NCBI RefSeq assembly: GCF_035474595.1
Contig: NZ_DATIND010000146.1
Span: 1 to 57,131, forward strand
Origin: Longimicrobium sp.
GTDB lineage: Bacteria > Gemmatimonadota > Gemmatimonadetes > Longimicrobiales > Longimicrobiaceae
Length of the DNA stretch: 57,131 nucleotides
Direction of reading: 5' to 3'
Under the pieces are notes generated by a model. That model made no database searches and was not told where the DNA came from. It saw only the letters and a list, made by a program, of their open reading frames with translations. Made by a program: the position numbers and the translations under genes. Numbering within the stretch: position 1 is the stretch's first letter; each line of letters starts with the position of its first letter. Positions 1-11,000 of this stretch are shown here, piece by piece.

Positions 1-3000
1 GTGCTGCTCGCCGCGCTGGACCTGCTGCTGGCGCGCTGGTCGGGGCAGGAGGACGTGGTCGTCGGCACGCCCATCGCCAACCGGACGCGGCGCGAGACCG
101 AGGGGCTGATCGGCTTCTTCGTCAACACGCTCGCGCTGCGCACCGATCTCTCCGGCAACCCGTCGTTCCAGGCGCTGCTGGGGCGGGTGCGGGAGGGGAC
201 GCTGGGGGCGTACCAGCACCAGGAGGTGCCCTTCGAACGCCTGGTCGACGAGCTGCGGGTGGAGCGCTCCCTGAGCCACACGCCGCTCTTCCAGGTGATG
301 TTCTCGCTCATCGAAGGCGGCGGCGCCGGCGGCACGCGGCCCTTGGGCGGCCTGGAGGTGGAGCCGTACGGGGCGGGTGCCGGCGTGGCGAAGTTCGACC
401 TGGACGTGATGGTGGTGGAGCACGAGGGTGGGCTGGGGATAGGGTTCACCTGGCGCGAGGAGCTGTGGGACGCGTCCACGCTGGAGCACGTGGCCGCGGC
501 GTACGGCCTGCTGCTGGAGGCGGCGGCCGCGGACCCGGGGCGCCCGGTGCTCGCTCTTCCGCTCGTGTCGGAAGCGGAGCGGGCAAGCCTGCTGGCGAAG
601 TCGGGCGGCCCGCTCCTCGACTACCCGGCGGGGCTCCGCGTGCACGACCTGTTCGCGGCGCAGGCGGCGCGCACGCCCCGTGCTCCCGCGCTGGTGCACG
701 CGGGCGAGGTCCTCGACTACGCGGGGCTGGAGCGCGCCTCCAATCGGCTGGCGAACCACCTCCGCCGCCGCGGCGTCGGCCCGGAGACCCGGGTGGGCAT
801 CTGCCTGGAGCGCGGCCCGGGGCTGGTGGCCGCCATGCTCGCCGTCCTCAAGGCGGGCGGGGCATACGTCCCGCTCGACCCCGCGTATCCCCGCGAGCGC
901 CTGGGGTACATGCAGGAAGACGCGGGCGTCACCCTGGTCCTCACCTCCGGCCGCCTCGCCGGCGCGCTCCCGGAGGGGACGCCCCTGCTCGCGCTCGACG
1001 CCGCCCGGGCCGCGATCGAGGCCGAGCCGGAGGTGGCGCCGGAGAGCGGGGCGAACCCGGAGAACCTGTCGCACGTCATCTTCACCTCGGGCTCCACCGG
1101 GCGGCCGAAGGGGGTGATGATCCGCCACTCCTCGACGGTCGTCCTGCTGCACTGGCTGCGCGACACGGTCACCGACGGGGAGCGCTCGTCGGTCCTCTTC
1201 TCCACCTCGATCAACTTCGACGTCTCCGTCGCCGAGGTCTTCGGCACCCTCTGCTGGGGCGGGACGCTGGTGCTGGTGGAGAACGCGCTGGAGCTGGCGG
1301 GCGTGCGCGAGCCGGTGGCGTACGCGAGCATGGTCCCCACCGCCGCCGCCGAGCTGCTGCGCGCCGGCGGCATCCCGGCGAGCGTGCGGACGCTCGTCCT
1401 GGGCGGGGAGCCGCTCCCGGCGGAGCTGGCGCGGGCCCTCCACGCGCTCGGCACGCTGGAGCGGATCGGCAACGCGTACGGCCCGACGGAGGACACCACC
1501 TATTCCACCTTTGCGATCGTCCCCCAGGGCGCGGACCGGGTCCTGGTCGGCCGGCCGGTGGCGAACACGCGGGCGCTGGTGCTCGACGGGGAGCTGCAGC
1601 CGGTGCCCGCCTGGCTCGCCGGCGAGCTGTACCTGGCCGGCGACGGCCTGGCCCGCGGCTACGCCAGCCGCCCTGGCCTCACCGCGGAGCGCTTCCTCCC
1701 CAACCCGTTCGGGCCCGCGGGTGCGCGGATGTACCGCGTGGGGGACCGGGTCCGGCGCCGGCCCAGCGGCGAGCTGGAGTACCTCGGGCGGACGGACTTC
1801 CAGGTCAAGGTGCGCGGCTTCCGCATCGAGCTCGGCGAGGTGGAGGCCGTGGTGGGGCGCCACCCCGCCGTTCGCGGCGTGGCCGCGGTGGTGCGCGGCG
1901 CCTCCTCCGGGCCGGGCGATGTCCGGATCGTGGCCTACCTGGAAGCGGACGCGGGCGTCTCCGTGGACGAGGTGCGGGAGCATGCGCGAGCCTCCCTCCC
2001 GGAGTACATGGTTCCCGCCGCGTTCGTGGTGCTGGACGCGCTCCCGCTCACCCCCAACGGGAAGGTGGACCGGCGGGCGCTCCCGGAGCCGGAGCCCGCC
2101 GCCGCGCCGGCCGACGAGGAGCCGCGGACGGAGCTGGAGCGCGCCATCGCCGCGGTGTGGGCGGAGGTGCTCGGCGTCCCGGCGGTCGGGGTCCGCACCA
2201 GCTTCTTCGGCCTGGGTGGAAACTCGCTCCTGGTGGTCCGGGCCGCGCGGCTGCTGGAGTCGGCGCTGGGGAGGAGCGTGCGGGTGATGGACTTCTTCGA
2301 GCACGCCACCGTGGCCGACCTGGCGCGCCACCTTTCGGGTGCCGCGGCAGCGGCGTCGATGGGCGAGGCGGGCGGGAACCGGGTGGAGGAGCTTCGCGCC
2401 CGACGGGCGATCCCGGTTCGGCCGGCCGGATCGGAGCGGCCGTTGTTCCTGGTCCACGACGGATGGGGGGCCGTCGCGTACGCGCAGGCGCTGCATCATC
2501 ACCTGGACGAGGAGCTTCCGGTCTACGCATTGCCGCCGGTGTCCCGCGAGGAGCTCCCCCTCCACACGGTCGAAGGCATGGCGGCCCGGCTGGTGCGGAT
2601 GGTCCGTGAAGTCCAGCCCGTGGGCCCGTACCGCCTGGCCGGCTGGTCGTTCGGGGGAGTTCTCGCCTGGGAGATGGCCGCACAGCTCGTCGGCCAGGAC
2701 CAGGCCGTCGAGTTCCTGGGGATGATCGACACCTACCATCCATCGGTCGTCGCCCGGGACATGGAGCACGGCGAATCCCTGCCATCCCTGGTATTCCGCG
2801 GAGAAGACGGTGGAGAGGACCACGGCATGGGGCCGGGGGACTCGGCATCCGCCGCCGCGGGAGCGGACCCGGGGGCGTTCGCCGGCCCGGGGCGGGAGGA
2901 CGGACTGATCCTCACCGTGGACGAAGCGCGGGAGGCCCGGGGCCATTTGCGCACGTCTCTCCACAGTCAACTCGGCTATCGTCCTCCGCCGCTTCCGCTT

Positions 3001-3249
3001 CCGGTCCACCTGTTCTTCGCGCGGGACGATGCCGGCGCCGATCCCTGGCGCGGCTGGCAGGCTCTCGTGGACGATGTGTCGATCCGTGCGACGCCGGTGC
3101 CGGGAACCCATATGTCCGTGATGGAGGCACCCAACGTCGAGGCCCTCGGCCGAGCGCTGTCGCGTGAGATCGGTCGCGCTGCAAACCGGAACGTCCCGCC
3201 GGAAGAACACGACTCACCCGTCGACGCTGCAGAGGGGGAGGCCTGGTGA
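1..3249 (+). CDS. Nonribosomal peptide synthetase, C-terminal part (C-A-PCP-TE), partial at 5' end
   Basis: Terminal module of an NRPS; the protein begins left of the window. The second half of a condensation domain comes first (residues about 1-190, with IGFFVNTLALR and YQHQEVPFERLVDEL). The adenylation domain follows, with FTSGSTGRPKG at 361-371, NFDVSVAEVFG from 405, NAYGPTE from 491 and NGKVDRRALP near 690. The carrier protein has LGGNSLL with the phosphopantetheine Ser at 742; N replaces the more usual H or D before that Ser. The C-terminal thioesterase has GWSFGG with Ser883, Asp910 (27 residues on, the spacing seen in the surfactin thioesterase) and His1037, so the catalytic triad looks complete. 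The module would activate one amino acid and release the finished peptide. Aligning by eye to GrsA suggests specificity residues D-V-A-S-V-G-A-T-Y; I do not recognise the substrate. No other biosynthetic gene follows. Confidence 0.95.
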   Translation: MLLAALDLLLARWSGQEDVVVGTPIANRTRRETEGLIGFFVNTLALRTDLSGNPSFQALLGRVREGTLGAYQHQEVPFERLVDELRVERSLSHTPLFQVMFSLIEGGGAGGTRPLGGLEVEPYGAGAGVAKFDLDVMVVEHEGGLGIGFTWREELWDASTLEHVAAAYGLLLEAAAADPGRPVLALPLVSEAERASLLAKSGGPLLDYPAGLRVHDLFAAQAARTPRAPALVHAGEVLDYAGLERASNRLANHLRRRGVGPETRVGICLERGPGLVAAMLAVLKAGGAYVPLDPAYPRERLGYMQEDAGVTLVLTSGRLAGALPEGTPLLALDAARAAIEAEPEVAPESGANPENLSHVIFTSGSTGRPKGVMIRHSSTVVLLHWLRDTVTDGERSSVLFSTSINFDVSVAEVFGTLCWGGTLVLVENALELAGVREPVAYASMVPTAAAELLRAGGIPASVRTLVLGGEPLPAELARALHALGTLERIGNAYGPTEDTTYSTFAIVPQGADRVLVGRPVANTRALVLDGELQPVPAWLAGELYLAGDGLARGYASRPGLTAERFLPNPFGPAGARMYRVGDRVRRRPSGELEYLGRTDFQVKVRGFRIELGEVEAVVGRHPAVRGVAAVVRGASSGPGDVRIVAYLEADAGVSVDEVREHARASLPEYMVPAAFVVLDALPLTPNGKVDRRALPEPEPAAAPADEEPRTELERAIAAVWAEVLGVPAVGVRTSFFGLGGNSLLVVRAARLLESALGRSVRVMDFFEHATVADLARHLSGAAAAASMGEAGGNRVEELRARRAIPVRPAGSERPLFLVHDGWGAVAYAQALHHHLDEELPVYALPPVSREELPLHTVEGMAARLVRMVREVQPVGPYRLAGWSFGGVLAWEMAAQLVGQDQAVEFLGMIDTYHPSVVARDMEHGESLPSLVFRGEDGGEDHGMGPGDSASAAAGADPGAFAGPGREDGLILTVDEAREARGHLRTSLHSQLGYRPPPLPLPVHLFFARDDAGADPWRGWQALVDDVSIRATPVPGTHMSVMEAPNVEALGRALSREIGRAANRNVPPEEHDSPVDAAEGEAW

Positions 3250-3250
3250 A

Positions 3251-3363
3251 GCCCCCACCTTCCGTGCGGTGGGTGCGGGCGTGAACGTGACCAGCTTCGC
3301 TGAGCTGGCGGGGCATCTTGATCCGGATTGGCCGGTCTACGGGCTCCGGCGCAGGGGCCCGCG
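3251..3363 (+). pseudogene. Fragment of a second thioesterase N-terminus
   Basis: Starting two bases after the NRPS stop, in another frame, about 37 codons read like the start of an NRPS type I thioesterase, with VNVTSFAELAGHLDPD then WPVYGL. This matches the family pattern in which a loader segment runs into a P-V-Y-G-L motif. The NRPS has its own copy of this segment (LPVYALPP near residue 840). The fragment lacks a start codon, the GxSxG motif and everything after it. It is probably debris of a duplicated or recombined thioesterase domain. Confidence 0.6.
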
Positions 3364-3880
3364 AAGGCGGCGCCGTACGTTCGCCCGGTCTACCTGACGC
3401 TCAAGTAGTCAAGGGCGGGTCGAAATGCCGGGTCGGCGGTTCGCCTGTGCCGCGTAGGACCGTAGTGGAATCTGGACGGCGCTTGGCCGAGTTTCGGTTT
3501 CAGCGCGCGACGGTCGAGGCAGACCACATCGGACGAGGTACTGTACTGATCGTCCGGTTGCTGTGACAAGGAGTGTGTCGGTCCACGGCGTTTGCGTTTC
3601 CGGGAGATTCCATGTTTTTACGAAGGGCCGCGGAAAATGTGAGGAAGGCTGTGGGTTTCATTACGTTTGGCTACAGTGGGTTACGACCGCGAACCGGTTG
3701 CCGGGAACTCTCGGGCTGTGAGAATTCATAGGAGGTATCCGAGGAGCACACTATACTGTGCCGGACAGCCGAGTGGCCGCCGCGGATCGTGCGAGCGGCC
3801 CAACGATGCAAATTCATGGAATGACGGTCGCTACGAATTTCGAGAAAATCTGTTGCCCCGATCGCTGAGGACAATCCAAA
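3364..3880. other. Intergenic region with no recognised gene
   Basis: About 500 bases, less GC-rich than the flanking genes and with only short open frames that lack a start with a ribosome binding site. It separates the NRPS from the next operon and probably carries that operon's promoter, but I see no convincing -35/-10 pair. A GAGG lies at about 3867-3870, upstream of the next start. Confidence 0.5.
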
Positions 3881-5971
3881 ATGGCGGCGAAGTTCTATTT
3901 CTTCACCGACACCAACTTGCTCTCCCCCACCCAGCCTACCGCTGACGCGTTCGGCCCGCCGTTCATGGGCGCCGACGAGTTCCGCATCACGAGCAAGCAC
4001 ACGGCCTCGACGGCTCCGCATGCCTACGCCGTCTGCGACGGCATCGTGTGCGTGCAGCGGACGAGCAAGCCGGGACGCGTCAACCTCATCCTCAAGCCAC
4101 TGGTGCAGCCCCCGCTGAACTTCTCGCCGGTCAAGTTCTTCATCTACAGGGGAATTGATGAGTCGCTGCTGATCGACGGCAAGAAGGTGGCTGCCGAGGG
4201 CAATAACAATCTCACGGCCTCGCTGTGGGAAACTCAGGCGAACAAGGCCAAGTCCCTCGGCACAACGGCTGCCGACGCACCCGCTGCGGCGCTCGGCGTG
4301 GACATGACCGCGATCCCTCCGACGGGCTCGCTACCGGGCACGCCCGTCTTCCCCGACGGCGACCTCATCGAGAGCCTCTTCTACCAGGCAGGGGTCGATT
4401 TCCAGCTCCCCGTGGTGAAGGGCGGCTGGTGCATCGGCCAGTTCGAGCCGGGCGGCTTCGGGTTCGAGGTGCTGATGGACGGGCTGGCGTTCAGGCACAC
4501 GCTGGCCCTGGCGCGCTCGCTCGACCACGTCATCACCGTGCCGGCGCTGGACGGCAGCGAGACGCCGGCGCAGGTCTTCGACCACTGGCACGAGAAGGAG
4601 CAGGTGCTGGGGTTCATGGACCCCTGCGCGTTCTACGGCTCGTTCTTCCGCGCCGGCGTTCACGCCCGGGGCAGCAACGACAGCTCCTTCTCAATGAAAT
4701 CCGGCAACGACCTGTACCAGGACGTCCTGTCTTCCTTCGCCAACCGCAATACGGCATTCATCGACATCCGCAACGAGCACAACTATTCGCTGGATTATTT
4801 CAGGAACTATGGCAGGGACATCCAACTCGACTGCGATCCTGCGAACCCGAGCCCGGTCACGGCCACGGTCGACTACTACCGGTCCGGCTGGCCGATCCTG
4901 GCGGTGACGGAGGTGAGCTTTCCCACGGGCAACACGAACAGCGCCCGCAATCCGTTCCGCATCCAGCTTCCGGTGGGCGACAACGCGAAGCCGCTGCTCT
5001 ACGTCTCGCAGGGCTACCGCGACATCGGCCGCAGAGGGAAGAAGTTTCCGGAGGAGCTCAACAGCGCCGACCGTTTCTTCGGTGCATTCGGGAAGCCGGG
5101 GCTGGTGTTCACCACCACCCCCGGCGCCGCCTCCGCGCTGTCGTCGATGACCTTCGTGGTCCCAAACGTGACGGGGCAGAGCGTCACCACGCCGGTTTCG
5201 TGCTACATCCGGCTGAAGTACCTCCGGCAGGAGCTGCCCGCGCCTGCGATTCCGGCGTCTTCCACCTCTATCCTCGCGAACAACTACCTCGACAACCTGA
5301 TCTACCCGCTCGACCTGCGGATCCCGTGGAGTGGCACCGCGAGCATCATGAGCGCCGTCTACGACGAAGAGGTCTACGTCGACGCGCGCTCCGTGGCGGG
5401 GCTGGAGTGCGATTTCATCGGCAGCATGGGCATCGCGCAGGACGTGGACAACACCTCCTTCTTCGTCGTCCCGACGTGCATCCGGACCCAGGTGGACCCG
5501 GCATCCATGCAGGTCGCGCTCGCGGGCGAGACAAGCGCGTACGGCGGCCACTACCCCAACTTCATCGCCCTGAAGTATCCCCTGCAGATCGTGGCAAAGA
5601 GCGACCTGCTGCTGCCCGCCGTTGTTCCTGTCGCGGACTTCATCCCCGACGACGAGGCCGACGAATCGCAGTTCTCCGCGCCGGACTTCGGCAAGCTCAT
5701 CATGCTCGTCGTCCTCAAATCCACCGTGGATGCCTGGAAGCCTGCACTTTCAGCAGCCGGAGCCGCGATCGACGGCCGGTTCAGGACCTATCTCGGGATC
5801 AAGAACCTGCAGGAGAAGACCGATACCGCCGGTGTCGATTACACCTCGTTCGAGCTGGTCCTCCGAGGGTTCACGCCCGATTCATCCGGTGGCGGCTACA
5901 CGGTCGCGGAAACCCTCAGCGATCCCGCCAACGCGGCCAACGTACAGGTATACGCTAATGCTGGCGCTTGA
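3881..5971 (+). CDS. Hypothetical protein, 696 aa, first gene of the giant-protein operon
   Basis: I do not recognise this protein. It starts at an ATG with GAGG about 10 bases upstream and reads without interruption for 696 codons. There is no signal peptide or membrane segment, and the composition (many short beta-prone stretches, Gly/Asn turns, few Cys) suggests a soluble, mostly beta protein. An acidic patch (DDEADES) lies near residue 590. The stop overlaps the next start by 14 bases, so it is translationally coupled to the alpha/beta hydrolase, and all five genes to 19582 lie on the same strand. A structural or secreted assembly protein would fit, but that is only inference. Confidence 0.8.
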   Translation: MAAKFYFFTDTNLLSPTQPTADAFGPPFMGADEFRITSKHTASTAPHAYAVCDGIVCVQRTSKPGRVNLILKPLVQPPLNFSPVKFFIYRGIDESLLIDGKKVAAEGNNNLTASLWETQANKAKSLGTTAADAPAAALGVDMTAIPPTGSLPGTPVFPDGDLIESLFYQAGVDFQLPVVKGGWCIGQFEPGGFGFEVLMDGLAFRHTLALARSLDHVITVPALDGSETPAQVFDHWHEKEQVLGFMDPCAFYGSFFRAGVHARGSNDSSFSMKSGNDLYQDVLSSFANRNTAFIDIRNEHNYSLDYFRNYGRDIQLDCDPANPSPVTATVDYYRSGWPILAVTEVSFPTGNTNSARNPFRIQLPVGDNAKPLLYVSQGYRDIGRRGKKFPEELNSADRFFGAFGKPGLVFTTTPGAASALSSMTFVVPNVTGQSVTTPVSCYIRLKYLRQELPAPAIPASSTSILANNYLDNLIYPLDLRIPWSGTASIMSAVYDEEVYVDARSVAGLECDFIGSMGIAQDVDNTSFFVVPTCIRTQVDPASMQVALAGETSAYGGHYPNFIALKYPLQIVAKSDLLLPAVVPVADFIPDDEADESQFSAPDFGKLIMLVVLKSTVDAWKPALSAAGAAIDGRFRTYLGIKNLQEKTDTAGVDYTSFELVLRGFTPDSSGGGYTVAETLSDPANAANVQVYANAGA

Positions 5972-7667
5972 TTCGAGGGCGACGCTGGTCTCTTCCGTGA
6001 CGGTCCACGGTCTTTTGGCGCCGATCGCCCAACTCGATATCGATGCGTACATCGACCAGCCGGTTGTGTACGACGGATGGACTGCGACGAAGGGTTACGA
6101 GCTAAAGGTTTTTGTCTCCTTGGAGGTTCTGCGTGATCATTACCACGCTCGAGTCAATGATCTGATCACCCAAAAATTTCTCTCGGTCGACTCCTCCCCC
6201 CCAGACAGGTACCGCGTCCACTGCAGGCTGCGCATTGTGTATCCCTGCTCTCGAACGAATCCACAAAAGCTGAAAGGCAGCGGCAAGCTTCCCGTCGTCG
6301 TCCTAGTCCACGGCCACACCGAAGTTCTTGTCGCCTCACACACAGGCTTCACGTATCTACAGAACTACCTTGCGTCCAAGGGGATTGTTTCGGTTTCGGT
6401 CGACACCAACGCCGCGAACGCATTCGACTCGTATGTGTTGATGCGAGCCCATCTGGTGCTCGGCGCGTTGGATGTTCTTCGAGAGCTGGCCGCCCCGAAA
6501 AAAGATCATCCATTTTCCGATCGACTCGACTTCGATAACGTCGGGATGTTGGGTCACTCGCGAGGGGGTGATGCAGTGGTGCTGGCTGCAATCATGAACC
6601 CGGACCGCCCGGACGACAAGAAGTGCAAGATCACGGCGGTTTGCGCGCTTGCCCCAACAGACCTGACCGGCCCCAAACAGGCTACCGGCGGCGACAGCCG
6701 CCTGACCAACGACCATGCATCGTTTTTCGCTGTAATCTACGGCGCGCTGGACGGCGATGTGGTTGGTGGCCGTTCTGACGGTACCGGTACCGGGTTCCGA
6801 CTCTATGATCGAGCGTCGGCGCAGAAATCGATGGTGTTCCTCGATCGATGCTGTCACAATCCATTCAACACGATCTGGGAAAAAAATGATCGTAGCCTCC
6901 TGCAATCCGATATCGACAATGGTCGGGTTCTCGATTGGCTGAGCCATCACGAGGTGGGGAAGGCATACATCGGTGGTCTTTTTCGCTGGCGGTTGCTGAA
7001 GCAGGCGAAAGCCAGATCGCTTTTCGATGGGAGTGCCAAGAAACCAGTCGGCGGCCCCGCTTCGATCCAGTGGTCGTTTGGTGAGAAGATTTACCCCCTC
7101 GATGAAATGTATTCCAACCCGGTTGCGGGTATTCGCACTGTGCCGGGCATTACGATGGACATGGTGTCGGTGGTGGGGGTGGACGGGACCCCGGTGAAGA
7201 ATCGTACCAATCACCAGACCCGTGTCCTGGTTCTGCCTCCCACCCTGCCAGCCACTGCAGGCATGTCAGCCTATAAACTCGAGAATTTCCCGGTCAAGGA
7301 CTGGAGCGCGTACGATCTATTCACCTTCCGGGCCTGTGCCGACGCCGACGTGTCGACTCAACAGACGGTGAACAACAGCCTTCTGCCCGAGTTCACGCTT
7401 GTTTTTTCTGACGGTGACAACAACAGCGTATCGGTCCTCCCCGCCTCATGGACGCCCCAGCCACGCAGGCCCGTATTCCACCAGATCAAACCGAACCCGG
7501 ACGGTGAGAACCGTACCGTGATCCGCCTCGAGACGCTGTCCATCAAGCTCTCCGACGTAGCGAAGGGAGGGGTCAACCTGACGCAGATGGCGTCCATCGA
7601 GGTTGTTGCACCGGCAAACTTCGCCTTCCACCAGTTTCTCGATTCCTTTCAACTGGTCAAACGGTGA
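5958..7667 (+). CDS. Alpha/beta hydrolase, 569 aa
   Basis: The open frame runs further upstream inside the previous gene. The best start is the ATG at 5958, which overlaps the preceding stop by 14 bases. Residues from about 115 show an alpha/beta-hydrolase oxyanion region (VVVLVHGHTEV), then a nucleophile elbow GHSRGGD with Ser201. His300 in DRCCHNPF is a plausible catalytic histidine. The order resembles the chlorophyllase/PET-hydrolase-like branch of serine hydrolases. About 220 further residues after the catalytic core (after residue about 350) look like a beta-rich accessory domain. It probably hydrolyses an ester or amide; the substrate is unknown. Codon use is noticeably less GC-rich than in the two giant genes downstream, which may indicate a different origin. 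Confidence 0.8.
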   Translation: MLALDSRATLVSSVTVHGLLAPIAQLDIDAYIDQPVVYDGWTATKGYELKVFVSLEVLRDHYHARVNDLITQKFLSVDSSPPDRYRVHCRLRIVYPCSRTNPQKLKGSGKLPVVVLVHGHTEVLVASHTGFTYLQNYLASKGIVSVSVDTNAANAFDSYVLMRAHLVLGALDVLRELAAPKKDHPFSDRLDFDNVGMLGHSRGGDAVVLAAIMNPDRPDDKKCKITAVCALAPTDLTGPKQATGGDSRLTNDHASFFAVIYGALDGDVVGGRSDGTGTGFRLYDRASAQKSMVFLDRCCHNPFNTIWEKNDRSLLQSDIDNGRVLDWLSHHEVGKAYIGGLFRWRLLKQAKARSLFDGSAKKPVGGPASIQWSFGEKIYPLDEMYSNPVAGIRTVPGITMDMVSVVGVDGTPVKNRTNHQTRVLVLPPTLPATAGMSAYKLENFPVKDWSAYDLFTFRACADADVSTQQTVNNSLLPEFTLVFSDGDNNSVSVLPASWTPQPRRPVFHQIKPNPDGENRTVIRLETLSIKLSDVAKGGVNLTQMASIEVVAPANFAFHQFLDSFQLVKR

Positions 7668-7680
7668 CAGGGAGGCTCAT

Positions 7681-7974
7681 ATGCAGGTAACCAAGGCAAC
7701 GTTCACGGCTTTCCAAGGAACAAGCCAGAAATGGGTGCTGCGGGTGGAAGTAGAGGGAAGCGATTTCCAGCGCTGCGCGTCTCCGGTAGTAGCCTCGGTA
7801 GGGGGCGTCCCGGTAGAGTTCATCATCGTAAACCTCGCTTCCGATGGCTTCGGCGGGTTGATGCGGACCGTTCCGCCAACCGGGGCCGAACTGAGCGTGG
7901 GCTATGATAACACGGGCCTCGACGCCACCGGCATCTTCTTCGACCCGCAGGATGTCGTAGCGCCCACCGTGTAA
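7681..7974 (+). CDS. Small beta-rich hypothetical protein, 97 aa
   Basis: It starts at the ATG at 7681, preceded by GGGAGG at about 7670-7675, 13 bases after the hydrolase stop. The sequence alternates hydrophobic and polar residues in short strands (VTKATFTAF, WVLRVEVEG, VVASVGGVPVEF), which fits a single Ig-like or IPT/TIG-like domain. That assignment rests on pattern only. No signal peptide or membrane helix is visible. Its position between the hydrolase and the giant genes suggests a small partner or capping subunit of the same system. Confidence 0.7.
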   Translation: MQVTKATFTAFQGTSQKWVLRVEVEGSDFQRCASPVVASVGGVPVEFIIVNLASDGFGGLMRTVPPTGAELSVGYDNTGLDATGIFFDPQDVVAPTV

Positions 7975-8036
7975 GCTGCCTCCCCTTCATTCGCTCGCAC
8001 GGGGGTCCCGCCCATTCCTCTCAGAGCGCTGGGTTC

Positions 8037-11000
8037 ATGCCGACCGACACTCAATTCTACCCCTCCGTCTCCACCCTGCTGCCGCTCGAACGCATCCCGC
8101 AGAACCTGGGGTTCATCCAGGGGGCGCTGCAGGACGTGTTCGGCAACCTGTACTACCGCGACCTGCAGGTCCAGAAGAGCGCGAAGGGCGACGTGGGCTT
8201 CTACCAGCTCACGCTGGTGGTCTACAAGCGCCTCGCCTTCGAGATCCCCGGCACCGGGGGCGCGGCGCTGGTGCTGCAGCCCGCCGCGACCGGCCCCAAC
8301 ACCGAGATCGACATCGCGCTGGGGTACCGCTGGGAGGTGCTGAAGTACGTGCGGGGGTTCAGCGCCGCCTCGCTGGGCGAGATGCCGCGGCTGCTCTTCG
8401 ACGCCTTCGTGGAGATCTCGGGCGCGACCTCGCTCGCCATGCTGGCGGAGCTGATCGACCGCTTCCACGGCAATGCGACCGACCCGGTGAAGGAGTTCGT
8501 CGACGCCTACAACGTCGACAACGTTCCCGCCGTCCCGTTGAACGTGCCTCCTACCGGGGACCTCGAAGCGCTCCTGGTGGAACTCGAAGAGGTGCAGGAG
8601 GTCACCGTCTTCGAGCTGCTGATCGCCGCATACCTGGACCAGGCCGGGTCCGTCGAAGACGTGCTGTCCGGGCTCTCGGGCTTCTTCGGCAAGTGGGTGA
8701 AGGAGATCACCCTCGACGACTTCGAGGCGATGCTCATCCCCCACTGCTCGGTGGCGCTCCGCAACCTCAAGCTGGCCCTGGAGTTCCCGCGCACACTGCT
8801 CAAGCCGGTGAATCCTGACGGCACCATCAAGGTGTCGAGCCCGCCGCTCCCCGAAGATCAGGAGGTCAAGTCCCGGCTCACCTTCACCGCGGGGTCGCTG
8901 CTCTACTCCACCGACGCGGGCCTCCAGTTCGACGCGCTCGGCAGCTTCAGCTTCGACCGCTCGCAGATCGGCGACACGGGGATCATCATCGGCTTCAGCA
9001 ACATGAAGCTGGACCTGAGCCGCACCACGAACATCCCCGAGGCCACGGCCGACGGGAGGCCGGTCGACTTCGTGGGCGTCTACGTCCAGAACGCGACGAT
9101 CGATCTCCCCGCGAAGTGGTTCAAGCCGCCGGCGCCGGGCCCCCCCGCGCCCCCCCCGGGCCCCAAGATCGTCGGCAGCGACATCATCATCGGCACGGGC
9201 GGGTTCTCGGGGAAGATCGGGTTCGACGCGCCGGGGGTGCTGCACACGAAGCTGGGGAACATCGAGGCCGGCCTCACCGGGTTCGACCTGACCTTCGAGC
9301 GCAACGCCATCAAGGAATCGAACATCGCGGGCTGGCTGAAGGTGCCCGGGTTCAAGGACTCCACGGGCGCCGCCGACGCGGTGATCGACATCAAGGCGCA
9401 CCTGGGCCAGCACGGCGACTTCGAGGTGACGGCCAGCGTGAAGAAGGGCGTGGTCGTGAGCATCCCCGGCGTGATGGACTTCAAGATCCTCACGCTGAAG
9501 TTCGGCAGGGAGGACCGCCGCTGCTTCCTCGAAACCTCGGGCACCGTCACCCTCACCTTGCAGATCCCCGCGCTCTCGTTCGACCGGCCCATCGCGGTGG
9601 AGCTGAAGAAGCTGGTGATCTGGGAAGACGGCAAGTTCGAGATCGAGGGCGGCACCATCATCCTCCCGCAGGCGCTCTCGCTCAAGATCGGGCCGGTGAA
9701 GCTCTCGGTGACGGCCATCAGCATGGGCTCGTACGAGCGGGGCGGGCGGCCGTACAAGTACTTCGGCTTCGACGGCGGGGTGAGCGTGAACCCCGGCGGC
9801 GTGGACTGCCGCGCCAACGGCGTGAAGGTGTACTACAGCACGGACGACCTGAAGCTCGACGTGTTCATGCGGGTGGAGGGGATCGCCATCGACATCGTGA
9901 TCCCCGGCGGCAAGAGCGCCGACGAGGCCACGGTGCTGATCGGCGGCTTCCTGCAGGTGAAGGAGCCGGCCGACCCCAACTCCGGCGCGGGGACGGAGTA
10001 CGCGGGCGGCATCAGCTTCAAGCTGCCCAAGGCGGGGATCGGCGGGAGCGCGGCCATGCGGCTCAACCCGTCGATCCCGGCGTTCATCATCGACACCGAG
10101 CTGAGCATCTCCGTGCCCATCCCCCTGGGCAACACCAGCCTGGGGATCTACGGCTTCCGGGGGATGATCGGGATGCGCTACGTGGCCACCCGCGCCGCCA
10201 TCAGTCCGCCGCTGACCGAAGACGCGTCGTGGTACGAGTACTACAAGGCCAGGGTGCCGCTCTCGTACAAGGAGGGCATCAACATCGACAAATTCGCGCA
10301 GCGCAAGGGTTTCGCCATCGGTGCCGGGCTCACGATCGGAACGCTGACCGACTCGGGGAAGGCGTTCTCGGCCAAGCTCTTCCTCCTCCTCTCCCTCCCC
10401 GACGCGTTCCTGCTGCAGGGCCAGGCCGCCATCGTCAGCGAGCGGGTGGACCTGAGCCCCAACGACCCGCCGTTCAGCGTGCTCATCGCCGTCACCAAGC
10501 AGTCGGTGGAGGCGGCGTTCGGCGTGTTCTACAAGCTCCCCGACACGGGCGAGATCCTCGATCTGCAGGCGCTGATCGAGATGGGCTTCTACTTCAACGA
10601 CAGCTCGGCCTGGTACGTGAACGTCGGCCGCGACCAGCCCGAGAGCAAGCGGGTGACGGCGCGGCTCTTCAAGCTGTTCAACGCCTGGTCGTACCTGATG
10701 CTGTCGGGCCAGGGGATCCGCGCCGGGGCGGGCGTGACCTGGGACTTCAGCAAGGGCTTCGGGCCGGTGCAGGTGGCCGCGCACGCGTACCTCGACACGC
10801 AGGGGCGCATCAGCTTCAAGCAGCCGCACATCGGCGCCGCCATCCTGCTGGGGGGCTCGGCCGCGGTGCGGGTGTTCAAGTTCCGCCTGGGCTTCAGCGT
10901 CGCCGCGGGGCTGGCCGCCGAGGCGCCGGAGCCGTTCATCGTCACCGGCTCGGTGGACGTGGAGGTGGACCTTCCCAAGCCCTTCAAGAAGTACGGCGGC

